Of a stretch of DNA of 64,000 nucleotides, positions 28,707-35,694 are shown one piece after another (within the stretch, counting starts at the first letter, position 1; every line of letters begins with the position of its first letter). The notes under the pieces were generated by a model, which saw only the letters and a list, made by a program, of their open reading frames with translations, did not search any database and was not told where the DNA came from. Position numbers and translations under genes: made by a program. This DNA is from Bradyrhizobium sp. CCGB12. GTDB taxonomy: Bacteria; Pseudomonadota; Alphaproteobacteria; Rhizobiales; Xanthobacteraceae. The DNA lies in assembly GCF_024199845.1 (NCBI RefSeq), contig NZ_JANADO010000001.1, forward strand, positions 992,001 through 1,056,000, written 5' to 3'.

Positions 28707-31550
28707 TCAATTCAGGGCGGCGAGGAGGCCCCTTGCGGCAACCAGATCGCGGGTCTGGAGGCCCTCCTGATACCGCGCGACGAGTGGGGCGAGCAGGACA
28801 CGCGCGTCGGCGGCCTTGCCGGTCCGTTCCCAGATGTGGCCGAGGCTGATCGCGCCGCGGAGTTCCCAGCCGACCGCGCTTTGGCGCCGCGACAGATCGA
28901 GCGATCTGCGTAAGACGCTTTCGGCCTCCGCGGTATTGCCAGCCTTTACAAGGATGTCGCCTTTGACCCTGAGCATCTCTGGCATGTCGAAGGACTCGCC
29001 ATGATCGGGGATTTGCGCGATGGCCTCATTGATCGTCCGCAGGGCCTCGTCGGGCTGGTTTTGGGCGAGCAGACCCTCCGCGAGCGCCGTCGCAAACACC
29101 GTCGTCATGATCCGGTGCCGCGTGGCGTACAGCGTTGCCTGGCTGCGGCGAAGATGCTCCATGCCGGCGGCGACGTCGCCGCGGCGCAGCAGCAGCTCGC
29201 CCTTCTGGCCGACCCCGACCGCGTGATAGGGGCCGAGAAAGTGGCGGGCGGAATGCTCGATCAACCGCTCGATCAGGCTTTCGGCATTGGCCCAGTCGCC
29301 GACCCATAGGAACACGTAGATGGTCCAGATCAGGGAAATGCCGAGGGTGAGCGGCTGCTCGAGCAGCTCGGCCTCGCGAACGGTGTATCTGGCCGCCTCG
29401 ACCGCACGATCGGGGCTGCCAGTGAGCCAGAGCCCGCGCGCCAATGCGACAAGCGCGACGATGCGGTCGTCATAACCGAGATGCCCGATGTTCAGCCGCT
29501 GCGAGCCGGGGTTATGCACCATCGCGCTCTGGCAGAACTGCACGGCCTTGTCCTGGTTGCCGATCAAATGATGCGCGACGCCCAGCATCCATTCCACGTT
29601 CAGCGTGGCGGCCGGATCGTTCAGCCTGCGCGCGACGCTTTCGCCCTGTTCGCCCGTTCCGAGCGCACCGTGAAAATCTCCAACCCGGGTAAGGTAGATG
29701 TGCAATCCGCGCAGCAGCCAGAGCTGCCAGTGCAAATCCTCCAGCTCCCGTGCAAGCTGGAGACTGCGCGTGAACGCCGACTGGACCGCTTCCGTATTGC
29801 CCTGCGTGAACATCACGGAGACACCGAGCGCGGCCTGCAACGTCATCTCCTGGCGGATGTCGATCGCATTAGTATCGAGGGACGCCAGTGCCTGCCGGGT
29901 CCAACGGTTGCATTCCGTCAGCAATGTCAGCTCGAGGAAGAACTGGGCTGCCGAGGCCGCCAGATCCACGCCGATCGTCCGGTCGCCGTCGTCCGAAAAG
30001 CTCCAGGTCAGTGCGGCCCTGACATTGGGCAGGTAGTCGGCATGGGGAAGGAAGCCGCCTGCGCTCTGCATGCCGGTGGATTTGACGGCAATGTCGCGCA
30101 AGGCATCGCGGAAATATTCGGCGTGGGCGCGCGCAGCACGGGCCGCTTCCCCGTTCTCGACGAGCTTGTTCGCGGCGAAGGCGCGGGTCGTGTCGAGCAG
30201 GCGATAGCGCAGCCGCCGTTCCGCGGGCGACGTCGCGATCAGCGATTTGGAGAGCAGGTTCGAGATCGTCTCGACCGCTTCGGATTCGCTGATGCCCTGG
30301 CTGGACGCGACAGCAAGCGCCGCTTCCAGCGTGAACGGGCCGACGAATACCGACAGTCCGCGCAGCGTGGCGCTTTCGGCCGGCGGCAGCAGGTCGTAGC
30401 TCCAGGCCAGCGCCGCGCTCAGGGTCTGGTGCCGCGGAATTGCGGTGCGTCGTCCCCGCCACAGCAGCGAGAAGCGGCTGTCCAGCAGCGAGGCGGTCCC
30501 GGCAATGCCATAGGCGTTCACACGTCCGGCCGCGAGCTCGATCGCGAGCGCAATGCCGTCCAGACGTCGGCAGATCTCGGCGACGAGCGGCGCATCCTCC
30601 TCGCTGAGCTCGAACTCGCTCAGACTCTCGGCAATGCGTTCCACGAAGAGCTGGCTTGCGGGATAAGCAAGGATGTCGGCGATGCCGAGCCCTTCCCGCT
30701 GCGGCGGGCAATCCAGCGGAAACAGCCGGTGGACGCGCTCGCCTTCGGTGCGAAAGGACTCGCGGCTGGTGGCGAGAATATGCAGCTCCGGCGCCTCCTG
30801 GATGATGCGTTCGGCCAGGGGAGCGAGCTCATCGAGGATGTGCTCGCAACTGTCGAACACCAGCAGCATCCGCTGGCCGCGCAGGAACGTCAGCAGGCCC
30901 GGCATGGGATCGTCGGAGTTGACGGTCAGGCCGAGCGCCGCCGCAAGCGTTCCGGGCACGAGCCGGGCATCCGTCAGCGCACCAAAATCGACGAAGCTCA
31001 CCCGACCATCGAACGCCTTGAGCTCGCGGTGCGCGACGGCTAGCGCAACCGAGGTTTTGCCGATCCCGCCGGGGCCGACGATGGTGACGAAGCGGTGTTG
31101 GGCCAGCTCTGCGGAGATCCTCTCGACGGCATCATCCCGCCCGATCATTTTCGCAAGCGGCGAGGGAAGCGCGTGGGGCAGAGCGGTAGGCAGGCTGGCC
31201 CGGTGCTCGGACGGTGCAGCCTGGAGCAGCGGGGCCGCGAAGCAATAGCCGCGTCCGGGGACGTTGACGACGTAGCGGGAACCTTCGCCGGCTTCGCCCA
31301 AGGCCTTGCGCAGCGTCGTGATGTGGAAGCGCAGGCTGCCTTCGTCGACGCTCACGTCGGCCCAGACGCGTCTCATCAACTCTCGCTTGTCCACGACCTC
31401 GCCGGCGCGCTCGGCGAGAAAGATGAGGATGTCGAGCGCGCGGCCGCCGAGGTGAAGCGCCGCGCCGTCCTTCTCAATCAGCCGCGACTTGGGAAACAGC
31501 CGGAATGGTCCGAAGGCAATGGCCGAATCCTGGTCGTTAGTGTTCGGCAC
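28707..31550 (-). CDS. Winged-helix STAND/NB-ARC regulator with TPR-like tail (copy 1)
   Basis: The protein has 947 residues. An OmpR/PhoB-type winged helix covers about residues 10-105 (LHLGGRALDILIFLAER, DKRELMRRVWAD, VNVPGRGYCF). An NB-ARC-type ATPase follows from about 130, with Walker A GPGGIGKT at 159-166 and Walker B LLVFDSCEH near 229-237, then a GxP-like winged segment. The C-terminal ~450 residues are helical repeats of TPR type (for example ALRTINEAIAQIPDHGESF). Such proteins act as ATP-gated transcriptional switches, with the repeats as sensor. The start is GTG at 31550, aligned with the GTG of the paralogue at 38535. A 35-bp motif shared with that paralogue lies 43 bp upstream. 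Confidence 0.87.
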   Translation of the reverse strand: MPNTNDQDSAIAFGPFRLFPKSRLIEKDGAALHLGGRALDILIFLAERAGEVVDKRELMRRVWADVSVDEGSLRFHITTLRKALGEAGEGSRYVVNVPGRGYCFAAPLLQAAPSEHRASLPTALPHALPSPLAKMIGRDDAVERISAELAQHRFVTIVGPGGIGKTSVALAVAHRELKAFDGRVSFVDFGALTDARLVPGTLAAALGLTVNSDDPMPGLLTFLRGQRMLLVFDSCEHILDELAPLAERIIQEAPELHILATSRESFRTEGERVHRLFPLDCPPQREGLGIADILAYPASQLFVERIAESLSEFELSEEDAPLVAEICRRLDGIALAIELAAGRVNAYGIAGTASLLDSRFSLLWRGRRTAIPRHQTLSAALAWSYDLLPPAESATLRGLSVFVGPFTLEAALAVASSQGISESEAVETISNLLSKSLIATSPAERRLRYRLLDTTRAFAANKLVENGEAARAARAHAEYFRDALRDIAVKSTGMQSAGGFLPHADYLPNVRAALTWSFSDDGDRTIGVDLAASAAQFFLELTLLTECNRWTRQALASLDTNAIDIRQEMTLQAALGVSVMFTQGNTEAVQSAFTRSLQLARELEDLHWQLWLLRGLHIYLTRVGDFHGALGTGEQGESVARRLNDPAATLNVEWMLGVAHHLIGNQDKAVQFCQSAMVHNPGSQRLNIGHLGYDDRIVALVALARGLWLTGSPDRAVEAARYTVREAELLEQPLTLGISLIWTIYVFLWVGDWANAESLIERLIEHSARHFLGPYHAVGVGQKGELLLRRGDVAAGMEHLRRSQATLYATRHRIMTTVFATALAEGLLAQNQPDEALRTINEAIAQIPDHGESFDMPEMLRVKGDILVKAGNTAEAESVLRRSLDLSRRQSAVGWELRGAISLGHIWERTGKAADARVLLAPLVARYQEGLQTRDLVAARGLLAALN

Positions 31551-31593
31551 GGGCCAACGATTCCAATGAAAGGACTGATGTCTGCATTTGATC

Positions 31594-31628
31594 TATCAGA
31601 ACGAAACCCCGAGTAAACTGGCCGAAAG
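31594..31628 (-). promoter_or_regulatory. 35-bp motif shared with the paralogous regulator (copy 1)
   Basis: In gene direction it starts CTTTCGGCCAGTTTACT, has a variable six-base middle, and ends TTCGTTCTGATA. It matches 38582-38616 at 30 of 35 positions; all differences are in the middle. It sits 43 bp upstream of the GTG at 31550. It is probably a conserved promoter/operator of the two regulator genes. Confidence 0.6.
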
Positions 31629-31793
31629 TGGCGAAATCGCGCGGCTGTTTGTCGATCGCAATGGAAATATCCGTCACAATTTTGCTCAAACGCGAGCGGC
31701 TTACGACGCGAATTGCGACAATCCGTCAGCGTGCTTGACGGTCCAGATGAAAGTGTCGGCTGCGAACGGTGGTGCCGCCAACTATAACAGAAT

Positions 31794-31818
31794 CTTGCAA
31801 CGTCTAACGAGCAAAACG
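31794..31818 (+). promoter_or_regulatory. Degenerate CTAAC repeat upstream of the histidine kinase
   Basis: CTTGC-N5-CTAAC-N5-AAACG with a 10-bp period; the first 16 bases match the site at 33378 at 14 positions (CT-t/c-GCAACG-t/g-CTAACG). The perfect unit ends 67 bp before the ATG at 31876, in the divergent region between copy 1 of the STAND regulator and the kinase. Only one unit is perfect. The remaining intergenic sequence 31629-31793 shows no convincing gene. Confidence 0.45.
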
Positions 31819-31875
31819 CGCGCGAGGCGTCCAGTATAGCTCTCGAGTTCGGTCCTAATCCAACGGGAGGCTATC

Positions 31876-32544
31876 ATGTCCGCTATCGGCTCCATGTCGG
31901 ACGACAGCGCGGTTCGATCTCAGTTTGTCGCCGGCCATGATGATCAGTCGCAGGATTGGGAGCTCGTGCTGCGGGAGTCCCATCATCGAATGAAGAACAC
32001 GCTGACGCTGCTGGGTGCGTCAGTCCGCCGCGATTTCACCCGGGCCGGCGCCGGGGACGTGTCGGTTGCGGTCGACCGGTTCGAGCAGCGCATCGTCGCC
32101 TTCGGGAGGCTCTACCAGCTCCTGTCCGACAACGATCGTGTGTCGACAGTCCAGGTGGAGGTCTTTTTCGCAAGGCTGTGCAGAGCGCTCTCCGGGGCGG
32201 TGCTGGAGCCGGCGGGCATCCACTGCGAGGCTGCGATCGAGAGCGGCACGCTGCCGGCGTCGCAATGCAATCGGCTCGCATTGATCCTGACCGAGCTGGT
32301 CACGAATGCGGCAAAGCATGCCTTTCTGAACAAGAATGGCGCGCTGATCCGCATCGACGTGGCTTACCGCGATGGCGCCTGGTCCTGCACGGTGGCCGAC
32401 AACGGCATCGGTGCGACCGGTCCGCTTCGGGGCACCGGCAGTCGCATCGTGGAAGGTCTCGCCCGCAGCATCCACGGGCGGCTGCATGGCGAGGCGGGGC
32501 AGGGCGGCACGCGGGTGACCCTCGTGATGCCCGTCGCCGCATGA
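31876..32544 (+). CDS. Stand-alone sensor histidine kinase (HisKA_2/HWE type)
   Basis: The protein has 222 residues. The phosphoacceptor motif is ESHHRMKNTL (His37 expected), the N-box is LILTELVTNAAKHAF, and the ATP-lid Gly motif is VADNGIG. Only the dimerisation and catalytic domains are present. There is no PAS, GAF or membrane input domain and no response regulator next to it, so it probably gets its signal from another protein. HWE/HisKA_2 kinases of alphaproteobacteria often act in the PhyR general stress pathway. The VOC gene follows after 45 bp. Confidence 0.87.
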   Translation: MSAIGSMSDDSAVRSQFVAGHDDQSQDWELVLRESHHRMKNTLTLLGASVRRDFTRAGAGDVSVAVDRFEQRIVAFGRLYQLLSDNDRVSTVQVEVFFARLCRALSGAVLEPAGIHCEAAIESGTLPASQCNRLALILTELVTNAAKHAFLNKNGALIRIDVAYRDGAWSCTVADNGIGATGPLRGTGSRIVEGLARSIHGRLHGEAGQGGTRVTLVMPVAA

Positions 32545-32589
32545 AGATCAAACGGTCTCGTCCTCACGTCTCACCTCAGGGAGTTCGAC

Positions 32590-33279
32590 ATGGCTACTAT
32601 CGAAATCGATAGCGACGTCGCGACCAAGCCTTCGACATCGCGCAGCCTTGATCTGAAGCTCGAAGTCGTCGTCATCCCCGTGTCCGATGTCGACCGTGCC
32701 AAGGCGTTCTATGCGCGCCTCGGCTGGCGGCTCGACGCAGACTTCGCGTCGGGCAGCGAGTGGCGCGTGATCCAGTTCACGCCGCCAGGCTCGGCCTGTT
32801 CGGTGATCTTCGGCAGGGACGTCACGGCGGCCGCGCCCGGCTCGGCGCGCGGCCTGTACCTGATCGTCTCCGATCTTGAGGCCGCACGACAAGATCTGCT
32901 CGACCGCGGCATCGCGGTCAGTGAACCCTTCCACGGTGCCGGCGATGTTCACAGCGGGCCGGATGAGCCGTATTTGTTCGGCAGCATTCGCGTCAGCGGC
33001 GCTGACCCGAAGCGCGGCAGCTACAGCTCGTTCGCCTCGTTCAGTGATCCCGACGGCAATGGCTGGCTGTTCCAGGAAGTCACGACGCGATTGCCCGGGC
33101 GCATCGCGGCAGACGAGACGACATTCGCCTCGCACAGCGATCTGGCGGCGGCATTGCGCCGTGCCTCGGTCGCACATGGTGAGCACGAGAAGCGGACCGG
33201 CGGGCACGACGAGAACTGGCCGGACTGGTACGCCGAATACATCGTGCGCGAACAGGCCGGTCAGCCGCTGCCGTCCTGA
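32590..33279 (+). CDS. VOC-family (glyoxalase/dioxygenase fold) protein
   Basis: The protein has 229 residues. A VOC domain spans about 22-160: LKLEVVVIPVSDVDRAKAFYARLGW, then SVIFG, YLIVSDLEAARQDLLDRGI and FSDPDGNGWLFQEV, where the final Glu is a typical metal ligand. A C-terminal ~60-residue extension (ALRRASVAHGEHEKRTGGHDENWPDWYAEYIV, given for orientation in parts: 192-210 and 211-223) is a short tail also seen in relatives. A role in detoxifying an electrophile is plausible. It probably shares a transcript with the kinase. Confidence 0.82.
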   Translation: MATIEIDSDVATKPSTSRSLDLKLEVVVIPVSDVDRAKAFYARLGWRLDADFASGSEWRVIQFTPPGSACSVIFGRDVTAAAPGSARGLYLIVSDLEAARQDLLDRGIAVSEPFHGAGDVHSGPDEPYLFGSIRVSGADPKRGSYSSFASFSDPDGNGWLFQEVTTRLPGRIAADETTFASHSDLAAALRRASVAHGEHEKRTGGHDENWPDWYAEYIVREQAGQPLPS

Positions 33280-33377
33280 GTTGAATGCATCTTCCGAGCT
33301 GCGCCGTTTCGCATCATGCCGGCGCATCGTCATTGTTGTGCGCCGTCCTGAACGTACGCTGCCTTGCGGTTCGTGGA

Positions 33378-33402
33378 CTCGCAACGGCTAACGTAGGCTA
33401 AC
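33378..33402 (+). promoter_or_regulatory. CTAAC direct repeats upstream of the crotonase-fold gene
   Basis: CTCGC-N5-CTAAC-N5-CTAAC with units at 33378, 33388 and 33398. The last unit ends 68 bp before the ATG at 33471. Same orientation and spacing as at 28648 and 31794. The surrounding intergenic region 33280-33470 has no gene. Confidence 0.6.
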
Positions 33403-33470
33403 AAGCCATACCGAGCAAATTGCCGATGCCTGCGCCACTGTCTCTGCACATCCTCACCAGGAGCCCGACC

Positions 33471-34319
33471 ATGAACCGTTCCGAGCGTACCTTCGCGACC
33501 GAAGACATCCATCTGGAGCGCCGCCTGCCATCCTACTGGCGTGTCACTTTCGACATGCCGCCCGTCAACATCTTTGGTCCCAAACATCTGCCGCAACTCA
33601 ACGACATCATCACTGAGATCGAGACCGATTCCGACGTGAAGGTGGTCGTGTTCGACAGCATCGTCGAAGGCTTCTTCATCACGCATTACGATTTCCTGGC
33701 GCCGCTGGAAGAGTCCCTCAGCGTTCCGCCGGGGCCGACCGGTCTCCAAGCTTTGCCTGACATGCTGGTGCGCCTCAGTCGCGCGCCCGTCGTGTCCATT
33801 GCCTCGATCCGGGGCCGCGCGACCGGCGTCGGCAGCGAGCTCGCGCTTGCCAGCGACATGCGCTTTGCCAGCCGGGAGAAGGCGATCCTGTCGCAATGGG
33901 AAGTCGGCGCGGGCCTCGTGCCTGGCGGCGGGCCGATGGCGCGACTGCCGCGCCTGATGGGTCGCGGCCGCGCGCTCGAGGTGCTGCTCGGTGCCGACGA
34001 CATCCATGGCGATCTCGCCGAACGTTACGGTTATGTGAACCGATCGATGCCGGATGCCGAGCTCGACGGCTTCGTCGAAGCGCTCGCCATGCGCATTGCG
34101 TCCTTCGACAAGGAAGCCATCGCGGAGACCAAGCGCCTGGTCGACGTTGCGAGCCTGCCGTCGGATGTCGAGATCAAGCCGGAGTGGGACGCGTTCCTGG
34201 CTGCGCTCGGCCGGCCCGCCAGCCAGGGCCGGATCAAGGCGCTGATGGCGCGCGGCTTTCACCGCGCAGGCGACGTCGAGAACCGGCTTGGCTTCCACGT
34301 CGGGCAGATCGGTAACTAA
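33471..34319 (+). CDS. Enoyl-CoA hydratase/isomerase-family (crotonase fold) protein
   Basis: The protein has 282 residues. The fold is shown by WRVTFDMPPVNIFGP at the N-terminus, VKVVVFDSIVEGFFITHYD, and the oxyanion-hole segment PVVSIASIRGRATGVGSELALASDMRFAS (in two parts around residue 110-135). The usual second catalytic Glu region reads EVGAGLVPGGGP. The N-terminal 25 residues and the C-terminal tail differ from housekeeping hydratases, so the acyl-CoA substrate, if any, is unknown. AGGAG precedes the ATG at 33471. It is the first of four stress-type genes read in the same direction. Confidence 0.8.
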   Translation: MNRSERTFATEDIHLERRLPSYWRVTFDMPPVNIFGPKHLPQLNDIITEIETDSDVKVVVFDSIVEGFFITHYDFLAPLEESLSVPPGPTGLQALPDMLVRLSRAPVVSIASIRGRATGVGSELALASDMRFASREKAILSQWEVGAGLVPGGGPMARLPRLMGRGRALEVLLGADDIHGDLAERYGYVNRSMPDAELDGFVEALAMRIASFDKEAIAETKRLVDVASLPSDVEIKPEWDAFLAALGRPASQGRIKALMARGFHRAGDVENRLGFHVGQIGN

Positions 34320-34431
34320 CGGAACCGCTATGGCGCTCGACCGGTTGGAATGGCGGATGGGCGGTCACGTCGAGGTCGCCTTCCACCGGTACCGAGCGCC
34401 GGTGTTCAAAAAACAAGCCAGGAGAACCAGA

Positions 34432-34854
34432 ATGATCCGCAAGGCAAAAGCAGTATGGAAGGGCACTGGTCGGGATGGCACGGGCCATCTCTCGAGCGAA
34501 TCCGGCGTGCTCGCCGACACCGCCTATTCGTTCAAGACCCGCTTCGAGAACGAGAAGGGGACCAATCCCGAGGAGTTGATCGCGGCGGCCCATGCCGGCT
34601 GTTTTACGATGGCGCTGGCCTTCGGCCTTCAAATGGCAGGTTTCACGCCGGACGAGCTCTCGACGGAGGCAGCCGTCACGCTCGAGTCCGAAGGCAAGGG
34701 TTTCAAGATCAGCAAGTCCGCGCTCACCTTGCGCGCGAAGGTGCCGAAGCTGGATGACGCAGGTTTCGCGCGCATCGCCGGCGAGGCCGAGAAGAACTGC
34801 CCGGTGTCGAAGGTGCTCAACGCCGCAATCACCCTCGACGCCAAGCTGACCTGA
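34432..34854 (+). CDS. osmC: OsmC-family hydroperoxide reductase
   Basis: The protein has 140 residues. The two redox cysteines lie in AHAGCFTMAL and EKNCPVSKVL, as in OsmC/Ohr peroxidases; the fold starts KAKAVWKGTGRDGTG. It reduces organic hydroperoxides with a dithiol donor, in the cytoplasm. The ATG at 34432 follows CCAGGAGAACCAGA. It lies 112 bp after the crotonase gene and 20 bp before the shortened cupin gene. Confidence 0.9.
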   Translation: MIRKAKAVWKGTGRDGTGHLSSESGVLADTAYSFKTRFENEKGTNPEELIAAAHAGCFTMALAFGLQMAGFTPDELSTEAAVTLESEGKGFKISKSALTLRAKVPKLDDAGFARIAGEAEKNCPVSKVLNAAITLDAKLT

Positions 34855-34874
34855 CCGAACGCAGGTGCGCTGCC

Positions 34875-35120
34875 ATGTCTCGTCAACATCAGCCGGATGA
34901 AGACCGGTTTCGGGCGATTCTGCCCGAGGACGTCGCATGGCAGCCGTTTCCTGCCTATCCGCCGGGCAGTGTCATCGTGCTGCCTGGCGAGACCTGGCAT
35001 TTTCAATGGGCGAAATCAGGTGAATACGTCACACAGGTCTCGGCCATCGGGCCGCTGGGCCTCGAATATCGCGACGACCACGATGATCCGCGCTTGCATC
35101 AGGCTGTGGACAAGCGCTGA
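34875..35120 (+). CDS. Shortened cupin-domain protein, probably internally deleted
   Basis: The 81-residue product starts like ChrR/anti-sigma-type cupins ([16 protein letters not shown]) and then passes directly into the second half of such a cupin ([35 protein letters not shown]). The middle, which normally holds the first His/Glu metal-binding strand set (about 50-60 residues), is absent. The join at PFPA/YPPGS suggests deletion between two YPP-like coding stretches. It is still an open frame with an ATG and may be translated, but it cannot bind metal in the normal way. Between OsmC and MsrA genes. Confidence 0.6.
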   Translation: MSRQHQPDEDRFRAILPEDVAWQPFPAYPPGSVIVLPGETWHFQWAKSGEYVTQVSAIGPLGLEYRDDHDDPRLHQAVDKR

Positions 35121-35149
35121 GTGTTTCGACGAACGAAATGGAGCATCAG

Positions 35150-35665
35150 ATGACGACAGAGCGCGCAGTTTTGGCCGGAGGCTGCTTCTGGGGCATGCAG
35201 GACCTGATCCGCAAGCAGCCCGGCGTGGTCTCCACCCGTGTCGGATACACCGGAGGCCGGGTGAAGAATGCCACCTACCGCAATCATGACGGCCACGCCG
35301 AAGCGATCGAGATCATCTTCGATCCCGCGAAGACGAGCTTCCGGACCATGCTGGAGTTCTTCTTCCAGATCCATGACCCGACCACGCTCAACCGCCAGGG
35401 CAATGATCTGGGCACGAGCTACCGCTCGGCGATCTTCTATACGAGTGATCAGCAGAAGCAGATCGCCGAAGACACCATCGCCGACGTCGAGGCGTCTGGC
35501 CTGTGGCCCGGCAAGGTGGTGACTGAGATCGCGCCCGTAGCTGAGTTCTGGGAAGCCGAGCCGGAGCATCAGGATTATCTCGAACGTTATCCCGACGGCT
35601 ACACCTGCCATTTCATCCGGCCCGACTGGAAGTTGCCGCGTCGCGCGACGGTTGCGGGAGGCTAG
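35150..35665 (+). CDS. msrA: Peptide methionine sulfoxide reductase MsrA
   Basis: The protein has 171 residues. The catalytic motif [10 protein letters not shown] is at residues 9-18, with the sulfoxide-reducing Cys in GCFWG. Other family blocks are [30 protein letters not shown] and [16 protein letters not shown]. It reduces the S epimer of methionine sulfoxide. The ATG at 35150 is preferred over 35138 because GGAG stands seven bases ahead of it. Last gene of the crotonase-OsmC-cupin-MsrA row. Confidence 0.93.
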   Translation: MTTERAVLAGGCFWGMQDLIRKQPGVVSTRVGYTGGRVKNATYRNHDGHAEAIEIIFDPAKTSFRTMLEFFFQIHDPTTLNRQGNDLGTSYRSAIFYTSDQQKQIAEDTIADVEASGLWPGKVVTEIAPVAEFWEAEPEHQDYLERYPDGYTCHFIRPDWKLPRRATVAGG

Positions 35666-35694
35666 GCCGCGTCGTCGTGCGGTCGGTAGCGCGG

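Noticed and set aside
29481..31043. A 520-codon open frame antisense to the first STAND regulator
   Set aside because: Composition is arginine- and glutamine-rich without motifs, and the opposite strand has clear winged-helix and NB-ARC domains.
31588..31839. Short 83-codon plus-strand frame before the histidine kinase
   Set aside because: It overlaps the 35-bp promoter motif and the CTAAC site, and has no family resemblance.
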